Positions 1 through 10,876 of a stretch of 64,000 nt of DNA are shown here, piece after piece. Each line of letters starts with the position of its first letter. Within the stretch, counting starts at the first letter, position 1. The translations under genes were made by a program, and so were the position numbers. The notes beneath the pieces were generated by a model. That model made no database searches. It was not told where the DNA came from and was given only the letters and a program-made list of their open reading frames with translations. The stretch comes from Ophiura sarsii (taxonomy: Eukaryota > Echinodermata > Ophiuroidea > Amphilepidida > Ophiuridae), in contig CM069457.1 of NCBI GenBank assembly GCA_035610835.1, positions 23,926,658-23,990,657 on the forward strand, in the 5' to 3' direction.

Positions 1-516
1 ACGCCACCACCTTTTTTGGGTGGTAGTGAGTTCAAAACACATGGCCATCTACATTTCATGAGCTAATGTATTCTGCGTAGTTTGATACTTCATTCATAAA
101 AATCGAGTGGATATTGTTGATGTTATGATTGTTTAATCGACAACAACTACCAAAACAATTCTTGCACTAACATTGGGTTTCAATGGGATATCCTTGCTTA
201 GTGTGTGATTACGCATTGGAAATGTGTGTGTACCGACTCCCTGTCAATGCCTGTTACCCATTCATCCCCATACCTGACTGGTTGAGATAGCACACAGTGG
301 ACAATACAAATCAATGATATCCCATAGGAAACCAATTCTAGTGCAACTTTGTTTTTATTGAAATCATCATAACTTCAAAAGTATCCATTCGATCTTTATG
401 AATGAGGTATCAAACTACGGCGAAGAAATTTGCCCATTTAATGTACATGTACATCTCAGATTTTTGGTACCGATTTTGAGTGTCTGGTCATGGACTTTTT
501 TGTGCTAGGTGTATGT
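1..516. repeat. Foldback element (AGCAACAAAAG family), left end outside window
   Basis: Two inverted arms (about 51-175 and 325-516) pair imperfectly around a unique centre. The right arm carries ATGAATGAGGTATCAAACT and TTTTTGGTACCGATT and ends near a terminal GTGCTAGGTGTATGT. The same arm sequences recur in a full copy at 53448-53930 and a remnant near 34930-35095. No coding capacity is seen, so this is a non-autonomous foldback element. Its left terminus is not visible. It lies downstream of, or in an intron of, the minus-strand gene that begins at 1882. Confidence 0.65.
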
Positions 517-601
517 AGACAAATGATCACATATATATTGTGAGCGAAAATGATTAACTAATACGCGGTTTCGGAGGTTTGAGCACCTGCATTCCAGATG
601 A

Positions 602-726
602 ACCGAAATTCAATCCCACAAAATTGCGAAGAGTATTTTGCATTACTAATGGCTACGGGCCAAAGATTAATTCATCGGCTTTGATGTATATTGCTACGCA
701 CATTGCATTGTGGGACTGAATTTTGG
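602..726. repeat. Short inverted repeat
   Basis: ACCGAAATTCAATCCCACAA near 602-620 is matched by its near-perfect inverse at 708-726, with about 90 bases between. A small hairpin (CCGGTGCTAAAACACCGG) lies just to the right at about 740. Probably a degraded MITE in non-coding DNA of the minus-strand gene. Confidence 0.5.
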
Positions 727-910
727 TACAACTCGGCTTCCGGTGCTAAAACACCGGAACCGTGTGCAATTTTGTTTAGTACATGGTTTAAGTGAAATTC
801 ACTTTATTCCGTTTTAATACGGAAAAAAGCAACATTCACAGAATGAAAATGATTTTTGAACAAATCAACTTATTTCACTCAACTAATGTAAATATTGCAT
901 TGTAACATAC

Positions 911-1882
911 CTGTTGGAGATTCCAATGATGTGACTAATGTCTCATACGATTCTCCATAGACATACTGTCCCGGAACATCTCCAAACACTCTGTACATCA
1001 ATGTAACATTGTATGTGGAGTAAGCATAACGGACATTGATAACATGAGGTGATGTTGTATCCTCCCACATGGAGACACCCTCATCCGTACCGCCTCCTCC
1101 ACATTGGTCTCTGTTGACAAGATGGTGGCTTACATGGTATTGATCAGCATGGCACTCGGCGCTGTCTTGCCAAGTGATAAGGAACTGATACGGTGATACG
1201 GACAATATGGTGACGTTTGAAAGGCACTGGGCTGAAAAGTAAAGTCACATTAAATGGTTTCAAAATATGTGTTTGTAAAATACACAATTAAAGTAAAATA
1301 AACAAGTAAAATCAAATTTGCTTTTGAAAAATACATTTTTTTGTAAGTCATACACATTTACAATAACATGAATAAGTACGATCAAGTTCGCTTCTTAAAC
1401 AGATATCGTGAATGGTTTTTCTCATTTATTTTAACAAATTACATTTAGACCTATACACCCTAGGGCTTATGTTGAGATGTTTTCCCGTGCGAGATGACTA
1501 TATTTTCAATCAAGACATGAGGATGGACTGTGTCATGTCTCTCAAGGTTTCTTATCCAGTCCCCTCATCCAGCATAACCATAGACCCCTCGCAACTAAAT
1601 CGCACCATGATGAGAGATAGGTGCGAGGGGTATCCACTCAGCATACCCAGTATCAATGCAGTGGCCGAGTGAACAAAAACCTGAGCATGGGCTTTTAGAA
1701 ACCCCGCGGAAAAGGATTTTGAAACCACCTTACAATTTCCATTTGTATTTCTAAAAATACTGCTTAAACCATCAGAAACACTTACCATCAACTCGTACAA
1801 ATATGTTGTCACAATAGCACAGAAGAACCACCCAGACGACGACGCCATAGACAAACAAGTTTGAAACTTTCTGTAGCACCAT
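911..1882 (-). CDS. Secreted or membrane protein with signal peptide and FNIII-like domain (5' exons)
   Basis: Two exons are visible. Exon 1 (1882..1786) starts at ATG and encodes 32 residues: a short basic start, then a hydrophobic stretch (FVYGVVVWVVLLCYC) typical of a signal peptide, ending at a GTAAGT donor in phase 1. Exon 2 (1231..911) follows a TTTTCAG acceptor, is also phase 1 at both ends (321 nt) and ends at a CAG|GTATGT donor. It encodes about 107 residues that look like one fibronectin type III repeat: ITW in the B-strand position, YNVTLMYRV in the F-strand position, and two possible N-glycosylation sites (NVT). Symmetric phase 1-1 exons are usual for extracellular FNIII modules. 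The next exons are not recognised in 1-910, so the gene probably continues beyond the left edge. No ligand or family can be named. Two cysteines within the domain (ECHAD, DQCGG) could form a disulfide. Confidence 0.6.
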
Positions 1883-2442
1883 TGTATATCAAATACTAGG
1901 AAGCCTTCCTAAGTGCTATACTCAGTGGAAATGGCCAACTGCAACAGGTAACTCCATATCGTGGAAGGATATCATCACGAACATTTCAATAATTAATAAT
2001 CGAAGAAAACAATAGCGCGTATAACGCATTATTTAAATGGTACCATCTGGAGAAAACATAGTCCATGGAAACTAAAAAGCTGGATATTGTATTTGATAAC
2101 AGTTTCTCACACAGTGTTGTAATCAGATATACTCATAATCATGATATAAATACCAGAACGTAACGGACTGATGATTTGTTATAGTACATGTCTGCATTCC
2201 GTGCATGTGTGTTGTTACATGTGTCTGTATGCGTCATGCAGTTGTTATTGTATTACGCTATAACTATCAACTTGAACTTGGGTTTTATATAACGTGAATG
2301 ATGGAGGTGGTGGATCGTTCATCAAAAACTCACTGACCCGTTATCAAGGTTATTCACGCTTTTTATCTGTGATCAGTCGGCTATAAACCGTTTGATTGTT
2401 GTACTAAAGAGGTGCACCCTGTGTAGTAAGAAAGGTGCTAAA
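1883..2442. other. 5' flank of the FNIII-like gene
   Basis: No coding sequence or known repeat is recognised. It should hold the promoter and 5' UTR of the minus-strand gene. An AT-rich ATTTAAATA-like stretch lies near 2030 on the minus strand, but nothing proves that it is a TATA element. Confidence 0.3.
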
Positions 2443-2950
2443 TTGGGCTATTACGTTTGAAATCCTTACACCCCTATTATAGAGGACACGTCCTTAAAGG
2501 TATATTATGTGATCTTTCCAGGGAACGCCCTCAACATCGAAAACAAATTTGAAAGAAGATTTTCTTGCAGATTTACATTTCTGATCATAAATCGTACATA
2601 CATTCCAAGTTACAGGGCTATACGATTCTTAATTACTTCAAAATCATGATTTTAGAGTGAAAATAAACTGTCGGATAATCCGACAGTTTATTATTTTCAC
2701 TCTAAATTAACTCTAAAACCATGATTTTGAGGTAATTAGGAATCGTATCGCTCTGTAACTTGGAATGTATGTATGATTTATGATCAGAAATGTAAATCTG
2801 CAAGAAAATCTACTTTCTAAAAATAATAATGAATAGAGGGCGCTCTTTGGAAAAGATCACATAATATGCCTTTACAAAATAAACACTACGTGTGTGGATG
2901 ATTAAGGATGTCTTCCATAGGGGTGTATGGATTTCAACTGGAATAGCCCA
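2443..2950. repeat. Foldback element, GGGCTATTCC family, split by a MITE
   Basis: Left end TTGGGCTATTACGTTTGAAA with TTACACCCCTAT pairs with right end CATAGGGGTGTATGGATTTC ... GGAATAGCCCA. The family recurs at 17386-17563, 24987-25170, 36578-36764, 38791-38978, 42661-42848 and 44889-45080. Here the centre is filled by a different element (2497-2872). Confidence 0.65.
2497..2872. mobile_element. TA-flanked foldback MITE (AAGGYATATTATGTGATC ends)
   Basis: About 376 bp, almost entirely palindromic, with arms of about 185 bp meeting at GTCGGATAATCCGAC. Both ends read AAGGYATATTATGTGAT and are flanked by TA, as expected for Tc1/mariner-type targets. A second copy sits at 23272-23658 in only one of two duplicated segments, which supports recent mobility. 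No transposase is encoded, so movement would need an enzyme supplied in trans. Confidence 0.75.
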
Positions 2951-3349
2951 TCGGGCCATTACAATAAAATGTGCAATTTGTACATCATAGAAAGGTGATT
3001 ACATTCTAACAACAAAGTATTTCAATTTCAATTTTTTTTAAATTATCTATTTTCAATAGTTGTAACCATAGTAGGGTTGAAGCAGAACGGTTTCTCTCTG
3101 ATGTCAAGGAATGTTTTTTGTACTTTATCAATGCAACCATCACATATTCAAAGGTATAAGGCCCCACAAAGAGATTTGTCTCAGAAGAAACCTGAAAAAA
3201 GGCTATGCGAAATGCGAATATTTAAAGTAAATAATGCTATGCGAAATGCGGTATTTTCTAAACATGAGCCGGGCTTTGTGAAATGTATATTTGAATACTT
3301 CCACAGTAGAAACTAATCACATTTTGTTGAAAGCTTCTATTTGTATATT

Positions 3350-3725
3350 CGTATGTGTGGCTTTGCACCAATGAAGTCTGGGTTCAATTCTGTGCACGGC
3401 CGGGCTTTATGTGCATTTGGTTAATCACGATCCATGCACGCTCTCGCAGGTTTTTCCGGGTTCTCCGGTTTCATCCTGCTTTCAAAATCGGTGATTGTTT
3501 CGGTTAATAAAAACTTTCCTTCACCCATTGGAATTTCGGGAGCTGCACTGACAAATGGTGGATGTTACAATCTAAGTGCGGATAGGTTTGCGCCTGAAAT
3601 GGCAGCACCCTAGTTGATGCGATCTGATTCTGATGATTCGCCAGTGGCAGCGAAATTACAGCGCTTTGATCAATCTTGGAAAGGCGCTATTAAATCCCGA
3701 TTATTATTATTTATTTTTATTATAA
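3350..3725 (+). mobile_element. tRNA-derived SINE
   Basis: A B-box-like GGGTTCAATTC lies near 3379, followed by a body with CCGGGTTCTCCGG. The end has GGAAAGGCGCTATTAAATCC and a run of ATT, the usual 3' end of SINEs that use LINE machinery. No coding capacity. The A box is degraded, so this copy is probably no longer transcribed by Pol III. Confidence 0.6.
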
Positions 3726-3802
3726 CTCATGTTTGTATTCCTAGGTTCCAGGGATACATTGTGCGAGTAAACTAAACAAGAGGTTTATGCACAGTATAAG
3801 TA

Positions 3803-3862
<60 letters not shown>
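3803..3862. repeat. (GAT)n microsatellite
   Basis: About 20 uninterrupted GAT units. Confidence 0.95.
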
Positions 3863-5140
3863 AATAACGCGAATACGGTCTAAAAACAATACCTTTATCC
3901 TCAAAATGGTCACTCTGTCAGAGCCTTTTGGTTAAATACTTTGACCCACATTATGTACAAAAGGTTATCCCGCTACTAATTTAGTATTAACCTGTCACAG
4001 TATTTATGGTCATTTGACTCGATCGATTGATCAACTCCATTACATGGTAATCAATATTAAGTAATTGGTTAGAAATTGACTTTGGCCCTGATTTGTAAAA
4101 GTCTGGTATTTATTCTTCTCAGTCGCTGTGTACATTGGCTGATACGTCAGACTGGGAGCCAGATTGCTTCCCCCGGGGTAGGGGGACGACACTCATATAA
4201 ATATAAAGCTGGCACTTTTTGTAAAAGTGAACATATTGGGCTATAGGCCTATGGGTCTTTGGGTTTGATAAACTAAAGTAAAAGGAAGGGTCTCTATAGT
4301 GGAGAAAATGCCAGGAAAAAGAAGAAGAAAAAAAAAAATCCAAATTTTGTTGACAAATATACTATTTTAAAATAAATATATGCACAATCTTCTAGTCAGA
4401 GAGGGCGCGCCATAGTCACAATTTGCCACTTTTTAAAAAAGAAAGCTTTCTCTATTATTTTGATCAACAATAAATGGCGTCCATAGTACCCCCGCCCCCT
4501 CTGGCTTTTCTCGTGACTACGATGGGCTTTACGTACGAATGCTCGCGTGACTTACCCGCTGCCGATGCCAACTACTTCAAACGACGTCGTTAAAGAGCAG
4601 CTTTGATATCCCTTGGGAACCCTTCCTAAAAGCACTTCACAATCGCACAAAAGCCATACGGACCACTTCTGTCTTTCGGGTTTGTGTGAATGTTAACTCT
4701 CTAACAGCGGTTAGCAGACGGGATGAAAATATCAGCATACACTCATCGTCTGTCAAATGGTTTTGGCGGGAGATTTCAGGAATATTTTGTGTGACGTCAT
4801 AAAATTAACTATAGCAATCGCATTTCTCGGTTAAATGCAACCGAACTCTACGTAATATAACACTGCACTCCGCACCCTATGTAAGACTCCCCCTTTTTGT
4901 TGTTTTCATTAATAATATTTTTAAAGAAGAAGATGTATATTTTAAGCTGTCAAGCAGCTAGGATGGGTTATTCAAAACAAACGAATGATGATTTACTTTT
5001 AGACAGTGATGTTGTGGGTGGCTACCAAAATAAATGAATTATTTGTCAATTGTCAGCATAAACACATCTTAGAATGTGCTTACTGACAAAACCGTCCTGA
5101 ACAGTTATTACGCAAGCCAACAGACAAAATGTTAAACGAT
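3863..5140. other. Unassigned intergenic DNA
   Basis: No gene, RNA or family repeat is recognised. It contains a purine run near 4320-4340 and a GAGGGCGCGCC-type sequence near 4400. Short open frames here have no recognisable domain. Confidence 0.3.
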
Positions 5141-5146
5141 TTACGG

Positions 5147-5642
5147 TATATCCTTGGTGTAAGACATTCATAAGTTAGACTAGTGTCAAGACCCGATTAC
5201 GTAATAAAGCTGTATAATCCTTTTGTTTTCAAATCACTCCATGGATTAGCATCATCATATAGTTGATCTTCTTCACGCTTTTTATACGCACCTCACCGCA
5301 CAGGACTACGTTCCGCAAACATGGCAAATCGTCATTCTATTCGTGAATCAATATCAAATAACTCTTTCGGTGATCGCGCATTTGCAATATGTGCTCCAAA
5401 AATGTTGACCCATCTTCCCGTAGGCCTACATGTCAGGAACAGTTGTAGCCTATCATAAGACAGCACTAAAAGCTCACTTGTTCAAAATTGCTTTCGCCAA
5501 TGACTTGTAAATGTTGTATATGTTGGTATAATTATAGTAGCATATTATTATGTTTCTGCATTTGCATTGCTTTTTATCATGTTCTTTGTTTTTTCTGATG
5601 TCTGTAGCGCAGTGAGCGGCTTTTTTGCGCTTTATAAGTTTC

Positions 5643-5679
<37 letters not shown>

Positions 5680-5754
5680 GTTTATATTATTTAATCCGTC
5701 AATAGAGGATTTTGTGCTAGGTTAATTCTGTGCTGTCTTACACCAAGGATAAAT
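5147..5754. repeat. Inverted-repeat element interrupted by a LINE tail
   Basis: TATCCTTGGTGTAAGACA at about 5149-5166 is matched inversely by TGTCTTACACCAAGGATA at about 5733-5750. The space between is filled by a truncated LINE, so this is most likely a small foldback element used as a LINE target. Confidence 0.5.
5205..5685 (+). mobile_element. CR1/L2-like LINE, 5'-truncated 3' end
   Basis: Broken translation of the terminal part of a LINE ORF2 is visible: FKSLHGLASSY, then PHRTGLRSANM and FGDRAFAICAPKM, the conserved block at the C-terminus of these reverse-transcriptase proteins. Stops and at least one frameshift separate the pieces. A 3' UTR ends with GCGCTTTATAAGTTTCC and (ATT)n at about 5646-5680. 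Non-functional, dead-on-arrival copy. Confidence 0.65.
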
Positions 5755-6156
5755 ACGATTTTCAACAAAAAGTTTTGGAGAAGGGAAGTCCATGAATGCC
5801 CTTCCCTTACTTGACATTACCCCTTTACCAGTTTAGGCTATACTGCCTTCGAAGTGTGTAATCCCTGGAACCTATAGGCATCGACAATTATAGGAATGCT
5901 TTTTGGCTCCCAACGTTGTTGTTTTCTTCTTGTTCAGCAATATCATTGCCTCAAAATCGATATTCAACACTGACATATATCTGGTTTTGCTGATGACACC
6001 TTTGCTTTATTGTGTATGTGTCACTACAGAATGGCTGTGACAAAACCAGGGGGAGGGGTGCTCACATATTTTTAGTTAGATGTGACAAAAAAGAAATATC
6101 TTCCATCACCTGTTCATTTTGGCCAACAATGGACCAGAATGGAATGGCACAGGCAG

Positions 6157-6392
6157 CACTTTCCATGCGGCAGGCGTCTGCAGACGACATTCCAAAATAT
6201 CGCAACATTTTTCAAAATTTCTATTATTGAATTGCATCACCATATTTGGAATTAACATGAGAAATGGATTAAAATAAGTACAAACATGTCTAGTATTGGT
6301 TCAGTAATCCTTGAGATAGACCTTGAAATTGTGGAAAGGTTTCTGAAAAATCTGTTTTGTATATGGTCAAACCAATAGCCGCGTGGTAAGTG
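6157..6392. mobile_element. piggyBac-like MITE (CACTTTCCACGCGGC ends)
   Basis: Member of a family of about 240 bp whose model copy is 54417-54657. It carries GGCGTCTGCAGACGAC near one end, GGTTCAGTAATCCTTGAG inside and GCCGCGTGGTAAGTG at the other end, followed by TTAA. The left TTAA is mutated. Other copies: 11505-11727, 22344-22470, 29944-30201, 59990-60094 (fragment), 62691-63290. Confidence 0.7.
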
Positions 6393-6419
6393 TTAAGGAT
6401 CCTTTTCATTGCATTTTTA

Positions 6420-6421
<2 letters not shown>

Positions 6422-6455
<34 letters not shown>
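6422..6455. repeat. (TA)n microsatellite
   Basis: Pure TA run. A second TA run at about 6817-6830 follows the ribozyme-bearing inverted repeat, so that element sits between TA tracts. Confidence 0.95.
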
Positions 6456-6460
<5 letters not shown>

Positions 6461-6542
6461 GTGAATATCAATAATAGCCAGATAGTGCTCAATACTTAGT
6501 TAAGTAGAGCTTATTATCAAAATAAAACACTTTTTATTTGGC

Positions 6543-6588
6543 AGTTTGCTACCTTGGGTTTCTCGCTTACGCGATCTTCAGGCAAACT
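6543..6588 (-). ncRNA. Hammerhead ribozyme motif, left arm
   Basis: Identical to the 6745-6790 motif on the opposite strand: stem I 7 bp, CTGAAGA core, stem II TCGC-GTAA-GCGA, GAAA core, 2-bp stem III (CC-CAA-GG), and a UA cleavage dinucleotide. All core positions are intact. Predicted cleavage is after the A at 6550 when read on the minus strand. Confidence 0.75.
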
Positions 6589-6744
6589 AATTGTTTTCCT
6601 TCCATACTAATTGTTTTCCTTCCATACAGCGTTTTATGCGTTTTATGCGCGAGCAGTTACGCGAATTGAATACGCAGCATGCCTTGCGCGCGCGTACTGC
6701 GAATATTTTCCTCACTGACTTCGCTGTATGGAAGGAAAACAATT

Positions 6745-6790
6745 AGTTTGCCTGAAGATCGCGTAAGCGAGAAACCCAAGGTAGCAAACT
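6745..6790 (+). ncRNA. Hammerhead ribozyme motif, right arm
   Basis: Reads in order: AGTTTGC (6745-6751, stem I 5' strand), CTGAAGA (6752-6758, CUGANGA core), TCGC-GTAA-GCGA (6759-6770, stem II with a GNRA tetraloop), GAAA (6771-6774), CC-CAA-GG (6775-6781, minimal stem III), TA (6782-6783, UH cleavage site), GCAAACT (6784-6790, stem I 3' strand, exact complement). This matches every conserved core residue of a type I hammerhead with a very short stem III, the form described from Penelope-like elements. A self-cleaving transcript is predicted. Activity is not shown by sequence alone. Confidence 0.8.
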
Positions 6791-7145
6791 GCCAAATAAA
6801 AAGTGTTTTATTTTGATATATATATATATAAATATGTTGAGTTTAAACAGTTTTCAAAACTCTACTTTTTGAATAATAAAAACATCAACAAACGTTCTTA
6901 AGCTCCTAATTTTCATCACAAAACCCACAGATAGTGGACTCCATTTTGCTGCATATACATACCCACCAGGGGTATATTTTCCTACATAAACCAACCCACC
7001 ATAAGTTACTTTTCATGGAACAACAATTTTATGACAAATCTCCCCTGTGTAGGTTGATGGTTATTATCTCCTTCCATATTCGAGTTTTACTCAAACATGT
7101 CAAACAGACGAGACTATTATATTATAGCCGGAATCCTAAATAGAG

Positions 7146-7730
7146 TACAGTCATCACAATAAGTAACTGACAATTAACATGCTGATAACTCTAAAAGTAT
7201 AACTCCTACATAAACATATTTAATTAATACGTTGTTGAGAAATTTCTCTTTTTGAATTTAAGATATTACAGGCTAAGAATGGTTGATTAATAAGGAAGTC
7301 ACGATCCCAAACGTTAGGGCAAGTCTGATTTTCATTTTAACATTTTCTTTTCAACACGGGGAGAGTATGACAGGTAAAGCGTGTGTGCCGTATTGATCAA
7401 CCGTAACAATGCCACCGGCCGACTATCCACAACCAGGCCATCGACGGGTGAATTGGCACTACCACTACCAGTGTAATCAATAATTTGCCGGTCTGAGTCC
7501 CCGTGTTTAAAATGAAAATGTGAAAATGTAAATCAGACTTGACAGTACATTTGGGATTGTAATTTCCTTAATAATCAGCCATTCTTAGCGTGTAATATCT
7601 CAAATTCAAGAAGAGAATTTTCACAACATGTTTATTATTTAATATGTTTATGTAGGAGTTATACTTTTAGAGTTATCAGTACATTTATTACCTGGTCAGT
7701 TACTTATTGTGATGACTGTACATGCACATA
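7146..7730. repeat. Large foldback element (TACAGTCATCACAATAAG ends)
   Basis: Arms of about 215 bp pair around a centre at about 7370-7500. The ends read TACAGTCATCACAATAAGTA. A diverged relative sharing AGTAATTGACCAGGTAA ends is at 33704-34220. No ORF. A non-autonomous DNA transposon is the likely identity. Confidence 0.65.
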
Positions 7731-8430
7731 AAGCACTATCAAACTCAACTCTATCTTTGAGCATGTTTAAGGCTTTCTAATTATATATTTTAAGACGTCA
7801 TGCAAAACCAAAACCGATTACAATCCCACAGGTAGGTTTACCCATTATGACAGGGTAAAAAAAGAAATATTCGAACAACTTCAGGTCCTAAGGAAAGACC
7901 GCACTCTTACAATAATTATTAAGATTGGTAAGACTTCGCCGGGTGTATTACGTTGTGACGGATGTTGAACAAAATATGGACATGAAATTCGGAGAAAATC
8001 GCATTTGACTTTTGCGAACTCTAAGGAGTTGGTGCGCATCAACATACACTGTTTAGATTATAAAATTCGATGAAAAAATTAACCCTTGAAATAATTATCC
8101 CATTCTTGTGCAATTTTACCTGATGTAATGACAAGGTTATCCATCCTATCAGTCACTAAAATAAGTGCATTGACGATCAATGTTATTACATAGTGACGGA
8201 TGTTGAATTTTCGCTATACTTTCGCATTATCCGTCAGTATGTAATACAGCAGTCGGTGATTTTCGAATATACGTCACATCGCGTCCAGTTTTTCCAATCT
8301 GCTTGTTTATGTCTATTGCATAGTGACGGATGTTCAGTTGATGGCCACGATTCGCCGTTTTGAGCTGTGAATATTTTGCAATTTTCCCATCATTACAATA
8401 TTAATAAATTAATTACATACAGTTCAACAA
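7731..8430. other. Unassigned intergenic DNA
   Basis: No gene recognised. The phrase TAGTGACGGATGTT recurs at about 8192 and 8320, with GTGACGGATGTTGAA also near 7956, so a low-copy internal repeat is present. Confidence 0.3.
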
Positions 8431-8943
8431 AAATAAGTTCCCCTTTAGATTACGCCTGATATTTTTATTCACAGCAACGCTAGAGCGGGCATATAGATAC
8501 GCAGGTGTTATAATGCTTGAATGAGCACACATTGAATGGAGGAATACCTCAATTCAAAAGTTGCCAAATGATGTATTGAAGAAGGATGGTTAAGCAACTT
8601 GAACCAGGGTCTTTGCTTAAACACCGCAACAGTTGCTGTGCTGCTTGAATGAGCACACATTGACTGGAGGAATACCTTATTTCAAAAGGTGAACATTGCG
8701 GTGTTCAAGCAAAGACCCTGGTTCAAAACCGTTGTTCCAGCTGCTCAGCCACCCTCCTTCAATACCTAATTTAGCAACGGTTGAATTCAGGTATTCCTCC
8801 ATTCAATGCGTGCTCATTCAAGCATTACAACACCTGCGTACGCGTAGTTGTAGCCCCGTTCTAGTGTTGCTGTGCACACGTACATTATGTGTGCCAAAAC
8901 TCGTTTTGATGGAGTAACTCATTTTAAAAATGGGGAACTTATT
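8431..8943. repeat. Foldback element (AATAAGTTCCCC ends)
   Basis: AATAAGTTCCCC at 8432-8443 pairs with GGGGAACTTATT at 8932-8943. Within it lie further inverted arms containing GCTTGAATGAGCACACATTGA (present twice on the left) and its inverse near 8805-8825. No coding sequence. Confidence 0.6.
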
Positions 8944-10684
8944 TCCAATTTAAACTGCTAAACTAAAGAGCCAACCCGATATTGAATAGACTAAAACGTA
9001 TTATTGACTCAAAGATTAAAGATAATAAAAGCTATTTCTATAACACAAAACATGTAAGCAATTTTTGAAAACAAATGGAAAGGATTTTAATATTTAATGT
9101 GCCCTACCTCCTCCATAAATGATTGCATATTTTCATGCTGTTTGCATTAGGTTGTAAATATATCTCTCTCACATGTCTGCCTTGTCTAGTTTTGTCTTGT
9201 CTCGTCTTGTCTGTATTTGTTTTATTGTCTCTTGTGAACACGTCACATTGAGTTGTTTTGTTGTCTTTATACAATTTTGTGGTAACAAGTTAGCTTTAAA
9301 GTGTATTTTGGTAAACAAATATGTGTATGTTGCATACCGAAAAAATGATAATGATAAAAAAGTGTATTTGATGCTGGTGTTTAATATTATGAAAAATTAT
9401 GATAGCTTTACAGAAATAATAATAAAACTAATACATTTTGCTGCGTCTTGGCGCTATATGGTTTCTAGAAATAGGTAATACTTTGTATAAAAAGTCAAAT
9501 TTAAATTTATTTTCATATTAAAGAAATGTCTTTAAATATTTTCCAAAATTGTTTGCAACAGATTATCGTTAGCTTATAGGTGCTGTTAATACAATATAAG
9601 CGAATTAAATGAATACATCTGACATTTCAGGGAAAACTGTCAAAAGAACAAACGAGTGTCATTCAGAATATCCACAACATTGGACAATTAGGCGCAAATT
9701 GACCAAACTTGAAATTACTGTCTAGAAACACTGACAATGAATAATCACCCCATGAATATTTTTTCATCACAAGACTTTCATCCATGGAGTATTATCAAAA
9801 TGTACAAACTTAACCCACACAAAACCAAAAAGATTTCATTTTGCACCGCGTGCGAAATTGTGTGATCCGGTATGGATATTCCGCCTCAGGCAAGACATGA
9901 TGCGTTTACTTGGTAATTAATTACCTGTTGTTCACTAGTGGGTGCACATGAGCAGTCAATTTTGTCATGTTTGTCCCGGCTCGTTTCATTATATTTGGTA
10001 AGATACGCCATCAGTCATTGTCAGTAGAACCTCTTGAATATCAATGTATAACTCGCTGAGGACCAAGAAGTGGGGACGACAGGAATTGCTGATTCCGATG
10101 ATAATACGACATTTCCCCTCAGCAAATATTTTATCCTCATTACTTGGTCTAAGGAGGGTGCTTTTGTTAAGTGGTACCTACTTCAACAATGGTTTATAAC
10201 TAGCACGGGAGTTCCCGTTGAGGATAAACGTGGATGTGGCACACGTCCATGACGTCATGACAAATTGCTATAGATGTAGACATGGAATAGAAGAAATGAA
10301 TATGAATGATAATTGTGATGGAAATTAGTTGAAAAATCTATTAGGTTTGTATTGTCCAACTATCGATTATGTTCACTGATAAACATAAACAGATTGAAAT
10401 ATGAAATCGCCGGCCGTTCAGATTTGATGTCTATCGAGGCGGGAGGGGAGGTCTTACACAGTCTTTCGGATTCCAGTGTAGAACTAGAAATACAATCATA
10501 GTGGCATAAGAATCCTTTCTGAAATTTTCTTAATTTACCAAGAACACACATTCTTAATTTTTTTTAATTTTGTCAATCCCTCTGCTAACATGAATCCTGG
10601 GTATGGTACCCGACCCGTTTATTCTCTCCCTTATGTTAATCCCCCACATTATTTTACAAGAAGGGATGATCCATCAGATTTCCA
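8944..10684. other. Unassigned intergenic DNA
   Basis: A CTTGTCT/GTCTTGT-rich stretch near 9178-9215 resembles a LINE 3' UTR. A 101-codon frame at 9173-9478 overlaps it, is low in complexity and shows no domain. Otherwise nothing recognisable. Confidence 0.3.
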
Positions 10685-10834
10685 CAGGCGCGTACCGCGG
10701 CATGTGAGCCAGGGGGGGGGGGGGGGGGGCAGAAGTATGTCGTCCCGGTAGTGGCGTAAATTTCCCGGTAAATTTTCGTAAAAGGTTGCCCCAATTTTTT
10801 TCCCAGTCAGTCAACTCGCGAATTTCACGTAAGT

Positions 10835-10876
<42 letters not shown>

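Larger units (their letters stand above)
6515..6818. mobile_element. Inverted repeat with a hammerhead ribozyme in each arm
   Basis: Arms 6515-6626 and 6726-6818 are near-perfect inverses separated by about 100 bp rich in GCGCGC. The left arm contains a 20-bp internal direct duplication (CTAATTGTTTTCCTTCCATA). Each arm holds one complete hammerhead motif, one per strand. Flanking TA runs and ribozyme-bearing terminal repeats recall Penelope-like retroelements, whose repeats are known to carry hammerheads. No reverse-transcriptase or GIY-YIG frame is present, so this would be a non-autonomous remnant. The retroelement link is inference. Confidence 0.6.

Noticed and set aside
3803..3862. CRISPR-like or coding poly-Asp repeat
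   Set aside because: It is a plain trinucleotide microsatellite without spacers or a supported frame.
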